Positions 6,669 through 16,195 of a stretch of 64,000 nucleotides of DNA are shown here, one piece after another (positions within the stretch are counted from its first letter, which is position 1; each line of letters begins with the position of its first letter). A program made the position numbers and the translations under genes. This stretch comes from an uncultured Opitutia bacterium. GTDB lineage: Bacteria > Verrucomicrobiota > Verrucomicrobiia > Opitutales > Opitutaceae. The stretch lies in contig CAITWF010000030.1 in assembly GCA_903896015.1 (NCBI GenBank), positions 1 through 64,000 on the forward strand, in the 5' to 3' direction. Under the pieces are notes generated by a model. The model saw nothing but the letters and a program-made list of their open reading frames with translations. It had not been told where the DNA came from and made no database searches.

Positions 6669-9638
6669 ATGCAAACGCCCTTGTGTTTTTTCTTTGTCGT
6701 TCGCCGACGCCTTGCGCTGTCGTTGTTTTCCGTCCTCGCGTTCTTGTCCCCCTGCTTTTCGGCCCGCGCCGCGGACGGCGGATCGATCACCGGCACGGTG
6801 AGCAATGCGGCCACGCACAACCTGCTCGAGGGCGCCCAAGTTGAAATTCCCAAGCTGGGCCTCTTTGCGACGGCTGATCATACCGGCCAATTCCGGCTGA
6901 ACAATCTGCCCGCCGGTGACTTCGAGCTGCAGGTTTCCTACACCGGTCTCGATCCGCTGCGCAAAACCGTCCACGTGGACGCCAACGCGAGCGCCACAGC
7001 AAATTTCGATCTCACTTCCAGCACCTACCAGCTCGACAAGTTTGTCGTCTCCGGTCCGCGCGAAGGCAGCGCCGCCGCCATCACGGCCCAACGCAATGCC
7101 GACAACGTCAAGAACGTCGTCTCCATGGATTTCTTCGGCAGCATGCCGAACATGAGCGCCGGCGAAGTTGCGATCCGTTTGCCCGGCGTGGCCGGCCAGC
7201 TCGACGACGAGAACAATGTCACTGGTCTCATCATTCGCGGCCAGTCCTCGACTAACAACCGCGTGGAAGTGGATGGATTCCTTCTCGCCAGCTCTGCGGG
7301 CGCGAGCCGCCAGTTCCAGACGCATTCGCTAACAGGCGCGATGTTCGAGCAGCTCGAAGTCGTGAAGGGCCACTTGCCCGACCAGAGTTCGGATTCGCTC
7401 GGCGGCTCGGTGAACATGATTACGCGCTCGCCGCTCTCGATGGCGGAAAATCAACGTTTCGACTACAACGTCGGCGTGCGCTTCGCACCTTCTTTTACTG
7501 CGCAGGATCCGTTGCGCCGCGATCACCCATCGCACCCGTTGATTAATGCCAGCTATCAACGCGTGTTCAGCGTGCTGGGCGGCGAGCACAACCTCGGCAT
7601 CGCGGTCAACGCCTTCTACAGCGAAAACGTCGCCGGCTATTTCACGACCCAGCGCGATTTCCAGAACACCACCGCGCAGCCTGCGTATCTGTGGGACTAC
7701 CGCACGAGCGACAATTTCAACAACCGCAAACAGTCGAGCCTCAACGTGAAGGTCGACTACCGCCTCAATCCGAACACGAAGGTTTCTGTCACCGGCATCT
7801 ACAACGACGCATTCGAGCCGTTCAATCGCCTCTATGTTGCCCGGGCGTTCACCTCGCAGACTGTCGCAACGCTCGACTCCAGCGGCAAGCCCACCGGCAC
7901 CAATGCGATTCTGCCCAACTACACTTCTACGGTCACCCAAGTCCGCGGCGTCGCCGCCTCGACGATGGATATGAACGAGACGATGTTCAGCTTTATGAAC
8001 CGTTGGCGCACGGTGATCGGCACCGTCGAGCACAACTTCGATCGCTGGCACATCGACTACGCCGCGTCTTACAGCCAGGCACACGAAAATCTCGGCGTCG
8101 GCAACGGTGGCACTCTCGCGAACGACCTGACCGGCATCGGCTGGACCCTCGATCGCACGCAGAACGATCTCTTTCCGAAGTTCACCCAGACGGAAGGCCC
8201 CGACATGACGAACATCGCGAACTACAAGCCCGGCCAGCTCACGACGCGCAATGGCAAGCGCAACAACGAAAACACCGCTTACCGTGCGAACGTGAAATAC
8301 GATCTGCCGTTCGAATATAAATTCTACTTGAAGGCTGGCTTCGCCTACGAAAAACAGTTGTTCGGCACTGTGACGGACAATCAGCGTTGGAACTACACGA
8401 GCACCAAACCGCTCGCGGTGAACCCTTCGTTCGTCTCCTACGATCAACAGAAGACGGGCCGTTACCTGCCGTGGTTCGAGTCGTCCACACTCATCAACGA
8501 CAATAACCCCGTCGATCCGTCGCTCTGGAGTGCCGACCCTTATTTCCGTTATGCCTCGCAGTTCTCCGGCACTAACTCCCTAACCGAAGAAGACTACGCC
8601 GGTTATCTCATGACGCAGGGCAAAATCGGCAAATTCGGCATCGTGGCGGGTCTGCGCTCGGAGAAAACCGATGTCGATGCCTTCGGCTACGTCCGCGCGC
8701 ACACGCTCACGACCACCGCCCAAGAAGTCGCCGATCCGGTCGGCTCCGCGCTCAAAGACTACGGCAACAACGCGAAGCACAATCTCTCTTCCTACACCAA
8801 GTATTTTCCGAGCGTCCACACGAGCTACGACATCATGCCCGACCTCAAGGCGCGCGCGACCTACTCGACGAGCTTCGGCCGTCCGCCTCCCGGCAGCCTC
8901 ACGCCGAACGAAACCCCGAACGACACCGCGCAGACGCTCACCATCAACAACCAGAATTTGCTGCCCCAGCTCGCGACCAATTGGGATGCGGCGCTCGAAT
9001 ATTATTTCGAGCCCGTCGGCTCGCTCACCTTTGGCTGGTTCCACAAGGAGATTAAGAATTACATCCTCAGTGGGCAGCAGCTCGGCACGGTCGCGACGGG
9101 CGCCGACAACGGTTATAACGGCCAGTATGCCGGCTACACCATGATCTCATCCGTCAATGCCGGCGTTGCCGAGGTGCAGGGCTATGAGGCCGCCTACCAG
9201 CAGCAATTTACCTTTTTGCCCGGCCTCTGGCGTGGGATCGGCGTTTCATTGAACTACACCTATCTTCGCACCCACGGTGTGTATGGCGGCACCACGTATC
9301 TCGCTTCGAATCAGGTGACGGGCTTCGTTCCGCAGACGGGCAACGCCAATCTCTACTGGCGTTACCACGGTTTTACTGCGCGGATCCGAGCCAACTATAC
9401 CGGCCGCTACATCAACGCGTTCACCCTGGGCTCGCCCGCGCGCAGCGAATACCGCTTCGCCCGCACCATCACCGATTTGGATTTCTCCTACGATATCCGC
9501 CGCGGTGCTTCAATTTTCGTGGGCGTCTCGAATCTAACGAACGAGCCGCAGAAGTTCTTCCGCTTCATCACGAGCCAGGTGGATCTCGAAAAGCTCGACG
9601 GCACGACGATCACTGCGGGCGTCACCGGCCGCTTCTGA
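6669..9638 (+). CDS. TonB-dependent receptor with N-terminal carboxypeptidase-regulatory-like domain
   Basis: A 989-residue outer-membrane transporter. A signal peptide (cut after AARA-like Ala residues near 33) is followed by a transthyretin-like repeat domain (SITGTVSNAATHNLLEGAQV to about residue 115), a Ton-box-like segment LDKFVVSG, the plug with RLPGVAGQLDDENNVTGLII and VKGHLPDQSSDSLGGSVNMI, and a 22-strand-size barrel ending in the aromatic residue F required for outer-membrane assembly. It resembles SusC-type oligosaccharide importers and is the first gene of a tight operon, so it likely imports the carbohydrate processed by the following enzymes. LacI-type control is expected from the upstream palindrome. 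Confidence 0.9.
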   Translation: MQTPLCFFFVVRRRLALSLFSVLAFLSPCFSARAADGGSITGTVSNAATHNLLEGAQVEIPKLGLFATADHTGQFRLNNLPAGDFELQVSYTGLDPLRKTVHVDANASATANFDLTSSTYQLDKFVVSGPREGSAAAITAQRNADNVKNVVSMDFFGSMPNMSAGEVAIRLPGVAGQLDDENNVTGLIIRGQSSTNNRVEVDGFLLASSAGASRQFQTHSLTGAMFEQLEVVKGHLPDQSSDSLGGSVNMITRSPLSMAENQRFDYNVGVRFAPSFTAQDPLRRDHPSHPLINASYQRVFSVLGGEHNLGIAVNAFYSENVAGYFTTQRDFQNTTAQPAYLWDYRTSDNFNNRKQSSLNVKVDYRLNPNTKVSVTGIYNDAFEPFNRLYVARAFTSQTVATLDSSGKPTGTNAILPNYTSTVTQVRGVAASTMDMNETMFSFMNRWRTVIGTVEHNFDRWHIDYAASYSQAHENLGVGNGGTLANDLTGIGWTLDRTQNDLFPKFTQTEGPDMTNIANYKPGQLTTRNGKRNNENTAYRANVKYDLPFEYKFYLKAGFAYEKQLFGTVTDNQRWNYTSTKPLAVNPSFVSYDQQKTGRYLPWFESSTLINDNNPVDPSLWSADPYFRYASQFSGTNSLTEEDYAGYLMTQGKIGKFGIVAGLRSEKTDVDAFGYVRAHTLTTTAQEVADPVGSALKDYGNNAKHNLSSYTKYFPSVHTSYDIMPDLKARATYSTSFGRPPPGSLTPNETPNDTAQTLTINNQNLLPQLATNWDAALEYYFEPVGSLTFGWFHKEIKNYILSGQQLGTVATGADNGYNGQYAGYTMISSVNAGVAEVQGYEAAYQQQFTFLPGLWRGIGVSLNYTYLRTHGVYGGTTYLASNQVTGFVPQTGNANLYWRYHGFTARIRANYTGRYINAFTLGSPARSEYRFARTITDLDFSYDIRRGASIFVGVSNLTNEPQKFFRFITSQVDLEKLDGTTITAGVTGRF

Positions 9639-9688
9639 TCGAACCTGAACGATCAGCAGGCTCCGGCCCGCCGAGTTGTCTTCCGCTC

Positions 9689-10429
9689 ATGCCGCTCACG
9701 CACGCCGAACTCCTCAAGCTCAAGCGTTGGAACACCCCGACGATCGCCAACGCGATCGAACAGGTGAGCCGCGTCGATCCGATCGGGCTCTCGAACCTCG
9801 AGGAGGCGCACGACTTCATGCCCGAGATGGGCCCAATGATCGGCTACGCGATGACGGTCGTCATCTCCGGGCGCGATCCGCAGCCGAAGCGCGCGGAGCC
9901 GGAGAGCTTCCAGCGCTACCGCGAGTACCTCGCGTCGCGCCCCGGCCCGAAAATCGTCGTGATTCAGGATGCGGACAAGCCGCACTGTCACGGCGCGTTC
10001 TGGGGCGAGATCGGAGCGAACCACGCGCGCGCGCTCGGCTGCGTCGGCACCATCACCGACGGAGCGATTCGCGATCTCGCTGAGATGAAGAACTCCGGCT
10101 TCAAGGCGCTCGCGCGCCGGCTCGCCGTCAGCCACGCGCACACGTGGCCGCTGCGCTGGGGCGTCGAGGTCGAGATCTTTGGCACCAAGGTGAAGCCCGG
10201 CGATCTGCTTCACGCCGACGTCCACGGTTTCACGATCATTCCGAAGGACGCGCAGCCGCGCCTCCTCGAAGCCGCGCGTTTCATGGACGACAACGAATGC
10301 GCTGCGCTCCTGCCCGCGAGCCGCGGCGCGGCGGGGCGCAGTTTCAAGGAAACTCTCGCGGCGATGAAAAGCGGCGACGCGCGGTTCGCTGCCGCCGCGC
10401 GCCGTAAGTTTGGCCGCAGCACGGAATGA
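9689..10429 (+). CDS. RraA-family aldolase / demethylmenaquinone methyltransferase-like protein
   Basis: A 246-residue RraA-fold protein. The diagnostic segment is GCVGTITDGAIRDLAEM, which in HMG/CHA aldolases binds the divalent metal and pyruvyl group, and the C-terminal part carries VKPGDLLHADVHGFTIIP. Longer than E. coli RraA (about 160 aa), it matches the group found in sugar-acid clusters, where members act as retro-aldolases on 4-hydroxy-4-methyl-2-oxoglutarate-like or keto-deoxy sugar acids. Fifty bases after the TonB receptor and 19 before the next gene, it is part of the operon. The substrate is not determinable. Confidence 0.8.
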   Translation: MPLTHAELLKLKRWNTPTIANAIEQVSRVDPIGLSNLEEAHDFMPEMGPMIGYAMTVVISGRDPQPKRAEPESFQRYREYLASRPGPKIVVIQDADKPHCHGAFWGEIGANHARALGCVGTITDGAIRDLAEMKNSGFKALARRLAVSHAHTWPLRWGVEVEIFGTKVKPGDLLHADVHGFTIIPKDAQPRLLEAARFMDDNECAALLPASRGAAGRSFKETLAAMKSGDARFAAAARRKFGRSTE

Positions 10430-10448
10430 AACTAAGATCCAACCCACT

Positions 10449-12530
10449 ATGAATCTCCGTCACGTTTTCTCCCTGCTGTCGCTGTCCGTGATGTCGCTTT
10501 CGCTTTGCGCCGCCGAGGCGCCCGGTTTTGGCGCCACCCCGACGCGCATCCCGTACAACAATCCCGGCCTGCGCACCGATATCGGTGTCGGCCTCTGGGG
10601 CTGGCCGCTGCCGATGGACTACAACCACGACGGCCTCATCGACATGATCGTCGTGTGCTCCGGCAAGCCCTACAACGGGGTCTATTTCTACGAAAACACC
10701 GGCGCCACCGATCCCGAGAGTGGGCTGCCACTCTTCAAGGCCGGCGTGCGTCTTGGCAAAGGAATCGATTCGGCGCAGTTGTCGGTGGTCGCGGGCCAGC
10801 CGGTCGTCACGACGGCCGGCGAGGTTTATCCGGACTTCGTGCACTCGGCGCTTGAGCACCCGAAAAAACTCAATGCGCCCACAGTGCAGGAAATTTTTGG
10901 CTCCTCCGATCCGTCACTCACGAAGCCGGGCATCACCGGCATTCGCTCAAGCCAGTGGAAATATGTCGATTTCGACGGCGATGGGAAAACCGATCTGATT
11001 GTCGGCGTCGATTACTGGGGCGACTACAATTGGGGCAAAGCGAATAGTGGTGGCGCCGAATCGACGTATGACGAAAAGGGTCGGTGGAAATACGGCCCGC
11101 TGCGCGGCTATGTTTACCTGCTCAGGAACACGGGCACGAACGAGGCCCCGGTTTACGCGAAGCCCGTGCAACTCACCGCCGGCGGCAAACCGATCGATGT
11201 CTATGGCCGGCCCTCGCCGTGCTTCGGCGATTTTCGAGGCACTGGTAAACTCGATCTGATCTGCGGCGAGTTCATCGATGGCTTCACGTATTTCGAAAAC
11301 ATCGGCACGCGCACCGAGCCGCGCTATGCCCCGGGTCGTAAGCTTACCAACGCCGGCGAGCCGCTCACGATGGATCTCTGCATGATCTCGCCCGTCGAGT
11401 GCGACTTCAACGGTGATGGCAAACTCGATCTCGTCGTCGCACAGGAGGACGGGCGCGTGGCATTGCTGGAAAATACCGGCGTGGTCGTCGATGGGATGCC
11501 GCAGTTTTTGCCGCCGCGGTTTTTCCGACAGGAGGCCGACGAAGTAAAATTCGGCGCGCTCTCCGCTCCCGCCGCGGTCGATCTCGATGGTGACGGACTC
11601 GAGGATCTTGTGGTTGCGAACAGTGCGGGCTACATCGGCTTCATCAAGAATCTTGGAGGCTCGCCGCCCCGCTGGGCCGCGCCCGTCTACCTCGCGGGTG
11701 GCGGCCAGACGATCCACATCCAGGCCGGCTACAACGGCGATTGCCAGGGGCCGAGCGAAGTGAAGTGGGGCTACACCGATATCGCCGTCGGCGACTGGGA
11801 CATGGACGGGTTGCCCGACATCATGTGCAGCGACGTTTGGGGCAAAGTTTATTGGTATCGCAACCTCGGCACGCGCACCGCGCCGCGCTTCGCCGCCGCC
11901 GCACCGATCGAAGTGGAGTGGGGTGGCCCGGCGCCGAAGCCCGCGTGGAACTGGTGGAATCCCGCCGGCAAGGAACTGGTTATCGAGTGGCGCTGCACGC
12001 CGTATGTGATCGATTGGAACGGCGACGGCCTGCCCGATCTCGTAACACTTGATCACGAGGGCTACCTTGTGCTGTTCGAGCGCATGAAAACAGCGGATGG
12101 AAAGCTCGTGCTGCTGCCGGGAAAGCGCGTGTTCTGGGCCGAGGATATTTCGTCTTACGATTCCGCCGGTCGGCCGCTCGGCAAGCACGAGTCGGGACTG
12201 CTGCATCTCAACGCAAGTCTCGCCGGCGCCAGCGGCCGCCGCACGTTGTGCTTCTACGATTGGGACGGCGACGGCATCCTCGATCTGTTCGTCAACAGCG
12301 TGCCGAACATAAATTATTTTCGTGGACTCGGCCGCGATGCGCAGGGCCGGTGGCGTTTCAAGGACATGGGGCCGATCAACCCACTCGTGCTCGCGGGCCA
12401 CTCGACGGCGCCGACGATCGTGCATTGGAGCGACCGCAAGCTAGGCGACCTGCTGTTTGGCACCGAGGACGGGTTTCTTTATTTTGTGCCGCACCCGAAG
12501 AACCCGCCGCTGGCGCTTCGCAGCCCGTGA
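10449..12530 (+). CDS. secreted FG-GAP/VCBS repeat protein
   Basis: A 693-residue exported protein (signal peptide ending near CAAEAP). At least seven calcium-binding-like loops of the form D-x-D/N-x-DG-x-x-D are spread over the length, e.g. DYNHDGLIDM, DFDGDGKTDL, DFNGDGKLDL, DLDGDGLEDL, DWDMDGLPDI, DWNGDGLPDL and DWDGDGILDL, the integrin-alpha/FG-GAP beta-propeller pattern. Such proteins occur in Verrucomicrobiota carbohydrate clusters as surface or periplasmic binding proteins. No catalytic signature was recognised. The ATG at 10449 was preferred over an in-frame upstream codon because the signal peptide begins there. Confidence 0.85.
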   Translation: MNLRHVFSLLSLSVMSLSLCAAEAPGFGATPTRIPYNNPGLRTDIGVGLWGWPLPMDYNHDGLIDMIVVCSGKPYNGVYFYENTGATDPESGLPLFKAGVRLGKGIDSAQLSVVAGQPVVTTAGEVYPDFVHSALEHPKKLNAPTVQEIFGSSDPSLTKPGITGIRSSQWKYVDFDGDGKTDLIVGVDYWGDYNWGKANSGGAESTYDEKGRWKYGPLRGYVYLLRNTGTNEAPVYAKPVQLTAGGKPIDVYGRPSPCFGDFRGTGKLDLICGEFIDGFTYFENIGTRTEPRYAPGRKLTNAGEPLTMDLCMISPVECDFNGDGKLDLVVAQEDGRVALLENTGVVVDGMPQFLPPRFFRQEADEVKFGALSAPAAVDLDGDGLEDLVVANSAGYIGFIKNLGGSPPRWAAPVYLAGGGQTIHIQAGYNGDCQGPSEVKWGYTDIAVGDWDMDGLPDIMCSDVWGKVYWYRNLGTRTAPRFAAAAPIEVEWGGPAPKPAWNWWNPAGKELVIEWRCTPYVIDWNGDGLPDLVTLDHEGYLVLFERMKTADGKLVLLPGKRVFWAEDISSYDSAGRPLGKHESGLLHLNASLAGASGRRTLCFYDWDGDGILDLFVNSVPNINYFRGLGRDAQGRWRFKDMGPINPLVLAGHSTAPTIVHWSDRKLGDLLFGTEDGFLYFVPHPKNPPLALRSP

Positions 12531-12547
12531 TGTTTTTTTTCGTGCAC

Positions 12548-13603
12548 ATGAAGCGATTCATTTGGAGCATCGTTTTGGTCCTCGGCTGGATGGCGCAGTC
12601 CGGTTCCGGCGCGGATGCGATCGTGCGAGCCGAGTTTCTCAACGAACACGCGCCATATCCCGAGTGCCACGCCTCGACGATCGCGGAGGTGCCGGGGCAT
12701 TCGCTCGTCGCCGCATGGTTCGGTGGCACGAAGGAGCGCAACCCGGACGTCGGCATCTGGGTGACGCGTGAAAACGAGCGCCATTGGTTGCCCGCCGTCG
12801 AAGTGGCGAATGGCGTGCAACCGAGTGGTCCGCGCCTACCGACTTGGAATCCGGTTTTGTTTCAGCCGCGCGACGGCCCGCTCACGCTCTTCTACAAGGT
12901 TGGTCCGTCGCCCTCGACGTGGTGGGGCATGATGATGACTTCGACCGACGGTGGAAAGACGTGGAGCGTGCCGCACGCTTTGCCCGAAGGAATTCTCGGT
13001 CCGATCAAAAATAAGCCGGTCGTGCTCGCCGACGGCGCGTGGCTGGCGGGTTCAAGCACGGAGGGGGGGGCGACCGGCTGGCGCGTGCACTTCGAGGTGT
13101 CGCGCGACGCGGGAAAAACCTGGCGGATCATCGGTCCAATTGATCGAGGCGAGGGAGCGGGATTCGCGGCTATTCAGCCGAGCATTTTGTTTCACGGTGA
13201 CGGCCGGTTGCAGGCGCTCTGCCGCACGAGCAACGGGGTGCTGGCCACCACGTGGTCGAGTGACGGTGGCCAGACCTGGACCCCGCTCGCGCGCACCGCA
13301 TTGCCGAACCCGAGTTCCGGCACCGATGCGCTCACCCTCGCGGATGGACGCCAGTTGCTCGTCTATAATCCTTCGGCCGGTCCGCCGGAAAATCCATCCA
13401 AAGGAAAACGTTATCCACTCGACGTCGCGCTTTCGACTGACGGCACGGCGTGGCGGCACGCGCTGACGCTCGAATCCGAACCGATCGGCAACGGCTACGC
13501 TTATCCCGCGGTGATTCAAACCGCGGACGGTCTCGTGCACGTCACCTACACGTGGGATCGCAAGATGATCAAGCACGTCGTGCTCGATCCGAAAAAACTC
13601 TGA
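12548..13603 (+). CDS. exported sialidase-fold (BNR/Asp-box) glycosidase-like protein
   Basis: A 351-residue protein with a signal peptide (MKRFIWSIVLVLGWMAQS) and a six-bladed sialidase fold. Three Asp boxes are visible: STDGGKTWS, SRDAGKTWR and SSDGGQTWT. The motif HASTIAEVPGHSLVAAWFGG is the common entry of the exo-alpha-sialidase-like family widespread in Verrucomicrobiota and Planctomycetota, many members of which are not proven neuraminidases. Thus true sialic-acid release is only one possibility. An ATG at 12530 overlapping the previous stop is an alternative start. It lies within the operon. Confidence 0.8.
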   Translation: MKRFIWSIVLVLGWMAQSGSGADAIVRAEFLNEHAPYPECHASTIAEVPGHSLVAAWFGGTKERNPDVGIWVTRENERHWLPAVEVANGVQPSGPRLPTWNPVLFQPRDGPLTLFYKVGPSPSTWWGMMMTSTDGGKTWSVPHALPEGILGPIKNKPVVLADGAWLAGSSTEGGATGWRVHFEVSRDAGKTWRIIGPIDRGEGAGFAAIQPSILFHGDGRLQALCRTSNGVLATTWSSDGGQTWTPLARTALPNPSSGTDALTLADGRQLLVYNPSAGPPENPSKGKRYPLDVALSTDGTAWRHALTLESEPIGNGYAYPAVIQTADGLVHVTYTWDRKMIKHVVLDPKKL

Positions 13604-13615
13604 TTCGTCCTTCGC

Positions 13616-14539
13616 ATGTCTTCTTCCTTTCAACTTGGCGGAGTCTATTCGGCGCAGTGGATCCCGATCGATATTGCTGGGCGGTTGGATCGCGGGAGCC
13701 TCGCGGCTCACGTCGAATTCGAACGGCAGCACGGCATCGCCGGCGTGCTGGCGCTCGGCAGCACGGGGGAGTTTCCGCATTTTTCGATCGAGGAGCGCAA
13801 GCAGGTGCTCACGACGGTGGCGGAACTGGCCGCGCCGCTGCCGGTGATAGCCAACGTGAGCGACATCCGGCCGCGCGCGGCGGTGGAACTCGGCCGGTTC
13901 GCGAAATCGCTCGGCCTGCCGGCGATCGCGTTGATGCCGCCGCCGTTCTTTCCGCTGTCGCAGGCGGACATCCTGGCGTTTTTCCTGCACGTGGCGGACG
14001 CCGTCGGGCTGCCCGTAATGCTCTATAATTTTCCCGAGCTTACCGGCAAGCGCATCGATCTCGAAACGGTCGCGGCGTTTGCAGACCGAGCGCCGATGAT
14101 TGCGATTAAGCAGAGTGGGGCGGAGTTCGACTACCACCGGAAGCTAATCACGCTTGGGCGGGAGAAACAGTTTGTCGTGATGTCGGGTGCCGACACGCGG
14201 CTGCCTGAGGTCTTCGCGCTCGGGGCGGCAGGCTGCATCGGTGGATTGGTTAATATCGTGCCCGAACTCATGGTCGAGATCGAGCGGGCGAGTCGCACCG
14301 GCCAGCCCGAGTCCGCCGTGATCGCCGCGGGGCGGATGGTCGAGTTGGGCCGCGTGATCGATCAACTTGAGTTTCCACTGAACGTCGCGGCGGGACTCGA
14401 AGCCCGCGGACTGCGAGCCGGCGCACCCAAGTCGATCGTGTCTTCAGAGTCGCGCCGGATCTACGCGAAAATTGTGCAGGAACTCAGCGCACTGTTTGCG
14501 CAGTGGCTACTCACGCCGGTTGGCGCCGCAGTGGCTTAG
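13616..14539 (+). CDS. dihydrodipicolinate synthase-family lyase
   Basis: A 307-residue class I aldolase/dehydratase of the DapA/NanA family. GSTGE at 48-52 binds the pyruvyl carboxylate, Y137 is in MLYNFPE and the Schiff-base lysine is K165 in IAIKQSG. It is not expected to be the biosynthetic DapA because it sits in a catabolic operon; candidates are N-acetylneuraminate lyase, keto-deoxy-sugar-acid aldolase or dehydratase. Together with the RraA homologue, the anion symporter and the divergent semialdehyde dehydrogenase, a 2-keto-3-deoxy acid pathway is likely. Spacing from the sialidase-fold gene is 12 bp. Confidence 0.8.
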   Translation: MSSSFQLGGVYSAQWIPIDIAGRLDRGSLAAHVEFERQHGIAGVLALGSTGEFPHFSIEERKQVLTTVAELAAPLPVIANVSDIRPRAAVELGRFAKSLGLPAIALMPPPFFPLSQADILAFFLHVADAVGLPVMLYNFPELTGKRIDLETVAAFADRAPMIAIKQSGAEFDYHRKLITLGREKQFVVMSGADTRLPEVFALGAAGCIGGLVNIVPELMVEIERASRTGQPESAVIAAGRMVELGRVIDQLEFPLNVAAGLEARGLRAGAPKSIVSSESRRIYAKIVQELSALFAQWLLTPVGAAVA

Positions 14540-14606
14540 TGCGGATACCACCAGATCGACCGTTGCTTCGCTTGCCTGTGGCGAAAACGCATGTTGCCAT
14601 CGCGCG

Positions 14607-15851
14607 ATGAACCCCAGCCCCGCCACGAATCCGCTGCGCTATGCGTGGTGGATCGTCGTGCTGTTGTTTCCGGTCGCCCTGCTGAACTACCTCGATCGGC
14701 AGATGTTGGCGACGATGAAGGCGTCAATGGTCGGCGACATTCCAAGCATCGCCAACAAGGCCGACTGGGGTCTCGTGCTGGGTGGCTTCAAGTGGACCTA
14801 TGCGGTGCTCAGTCCGTTCGCAGGCTACGTCGCCGATCGGTTTGGCCGGCGCTACGTCATCGGCACCAGCCTGCTGGTTTGGTCGATGATCACGTGGTGG
14901 ACCGGTCATGTGACGACGTTTCACGAACTGCTCACTGCGCGCGCGCTGATGGGCGTGAGCGAGGCGTTCTACATCCCGGCGGCGCTGGCGCTGATCGCGG
15001 ACTATCATCCGGGTGACACGCGGTCACGGGCCGTCGGCGTCCATCAGACCGGAATTTACCTTGGGCAAATTTGCGGCGGCTTCGCTGGCTACATCGCGGA
15101 TTCGCCGGACCACGGCTGGCGTTGGGCGTTTTCAACGTGCGGCATGGTGGGCGCGATCTATGCACTCCCGCTGTTCGCGCTCCTGCGCGACCCGCCGCGG
15201 GCGGCCGCGCCGGTGGATGCGCCCGGCGAACCGCGTGGCGTGATCCGCGGGCTGCTCGGCCACCGCAACTTCATTCTGCTCGTGCTCTACTTCACGCTGC
15301 CGGCGATCGCGGGTTGGGTGGTGCGCGACTGGATGCCGGAGATCCTGCGCGAGAAATTTCATCTCGGTCAGGGTAAAGCGGGAGTGAGCGCGATTCTTTA
15401 CGTGCAAATCGCTTCGCTGATCGGCGCGGTGGCCGGCGGCTTCCTCGCTGATCGCTGGATGCGCACGACCTCGCGCGGCCGGATCTTCACGAGCGCGATC
15501 GGCATGGTGCTGTTTTTGCCGGCACTCTTCAGCGTGGGCAATGCCGGCACGCTCGGCGTCGCGATTGCGGGGTTGGTCGTGTTTGGCTTCGGCTGGGGTT
15601 TTTTCGACTGCAACAACATGCCGATCCTTTGCCAGATCGCGCGGCCCGAGTGGCGCGCGACGGGCTACGGCATCATGAATCTCGTGAGCATCAGTTGCGG
15701 CGGCTTTGGCGACGTGGCATTTGGCGCCCTGCGCGATCGGCACGTACCGCTCAACCTGATCTTTGGGGCGTTCGCAGGGGTCGCGCTGCTCTCCGTCGTG
15801 ATCGTTTTGCTGATCAAGCCGCGCGCGGAGGTTTCGGCAGCGGCGGCGTGA
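14607..15851 (+). CDS. MFS transporter, anion:cation symporter type
   Basis: A 414-residue inner-membrane protein with 12 predicted helices. The N-terminus LLNYLDRQMLA and the loop DRFGRRYVIG are the signature of the ACS branch (hexuronate, glucarate and related organic acid transporters); a second cytoplasmic motif follows in ADRWMRTTSRGR. The ATG at 14607 starts just before the first helix; the open frame extends upstream into the lyase gene but carries no membrane sequence. As the last gene of the operon it likely moves the acidic monomer into the cytoplasm for the lyases. Confidence 0.85.
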   Translation: MNPSPATNPLRYAWWIVVLLFPVALLNYLDRQMLATMKASMVGDIPSIANKADWGLVLGGFKWTYAVLSPFAGYVADRFGRRYVIGTSLLVWSMITWWTGHVTTFHELLTARALMGVSEAFYIPAALALIADYHPGDTRSRAVGVHQTGIYLGQICGGFAGYIADSPDHGWRWAFSTCGMVGAIYALPLFALLRDPPRAAAPVDAPGEPRGVIRGLLGHRNFILLVLYFTLPAIAGWVVRDWMPEILREKFHLGQGKAGVSAILYVQIASLIGAVAGGFLADRWMRTTSRGRIFTSAIGMVLFLPALFSVGNAGTLGVAIAGLVVFGFGWGFFDCNNMPILCQIARPEWRATGYGIMNLVSISCGGFGDVAFGALRDRHVPLNLIFGAFAGVALLSVVIVLLIKPRAEVSAAAA

Positions 15852-16035
15852 CCTGACAATTGCGAAGCTCAAGGTGGCTCTTCACTGTGCGGAACGCGAA
15901 CCACGCGCTCGTCAAGGGCGCGGGATCGCGGAAGGTGAAAAACTTTCGCCGTCGCGCCCGAACTCCGCCACGCCCTCGCGCGCGACGAGCCGGATGTGAT
16001 AGGGGCGGTTCGACTTAAGGAGGAATTACTTCTCC
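15852..16035 (-). pseudogene. remnant of a DUF6250-like secreted protein (C-terminal piece)
   Basis: Minus-strand translation gives PYHIRLVAREGVAEFGRDGE in one frame and FFTFRDPAPLTSAWFAFRTV followed by KSHLELRNCQV in the next. Together they read as one continuous C-terminus of the concanavalin-like DUF6250 type (pattern from memory: RLVxRDGxxxxxxDGE, DPxPLTxGxFxFRTxxSH). One base is missing near 15946. A stop lies just before the fragment at about 16036 and nothing of the rest survives. The remainder of this 344-bp gap, 16036-16195, shows no feature. Confidence 0.5.
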
Positions 16036-16195
16036 CTCAAATCATGCTCGCGTAATATGAGTTGCGCTGCTCACGTGGTGAGGTTCGTACGAAATCATGC
16101 GGTGCAGTCGGCGTGCCGGCTGGCCCGTCGAGCGCGAATCGACGACCGGTGACTTCGGACTGGCGCGCGATGGCAGGGTTTTGTAGGGAAGCACG

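Noticed and set aside
12548-14539. Calling the sialidase-fold and lyase genes nanH and nanA
   Set aside because: The families are broad and the epimerase, kinase and deacetylase genes of sialic acid catabolism are absent; substrate left open.
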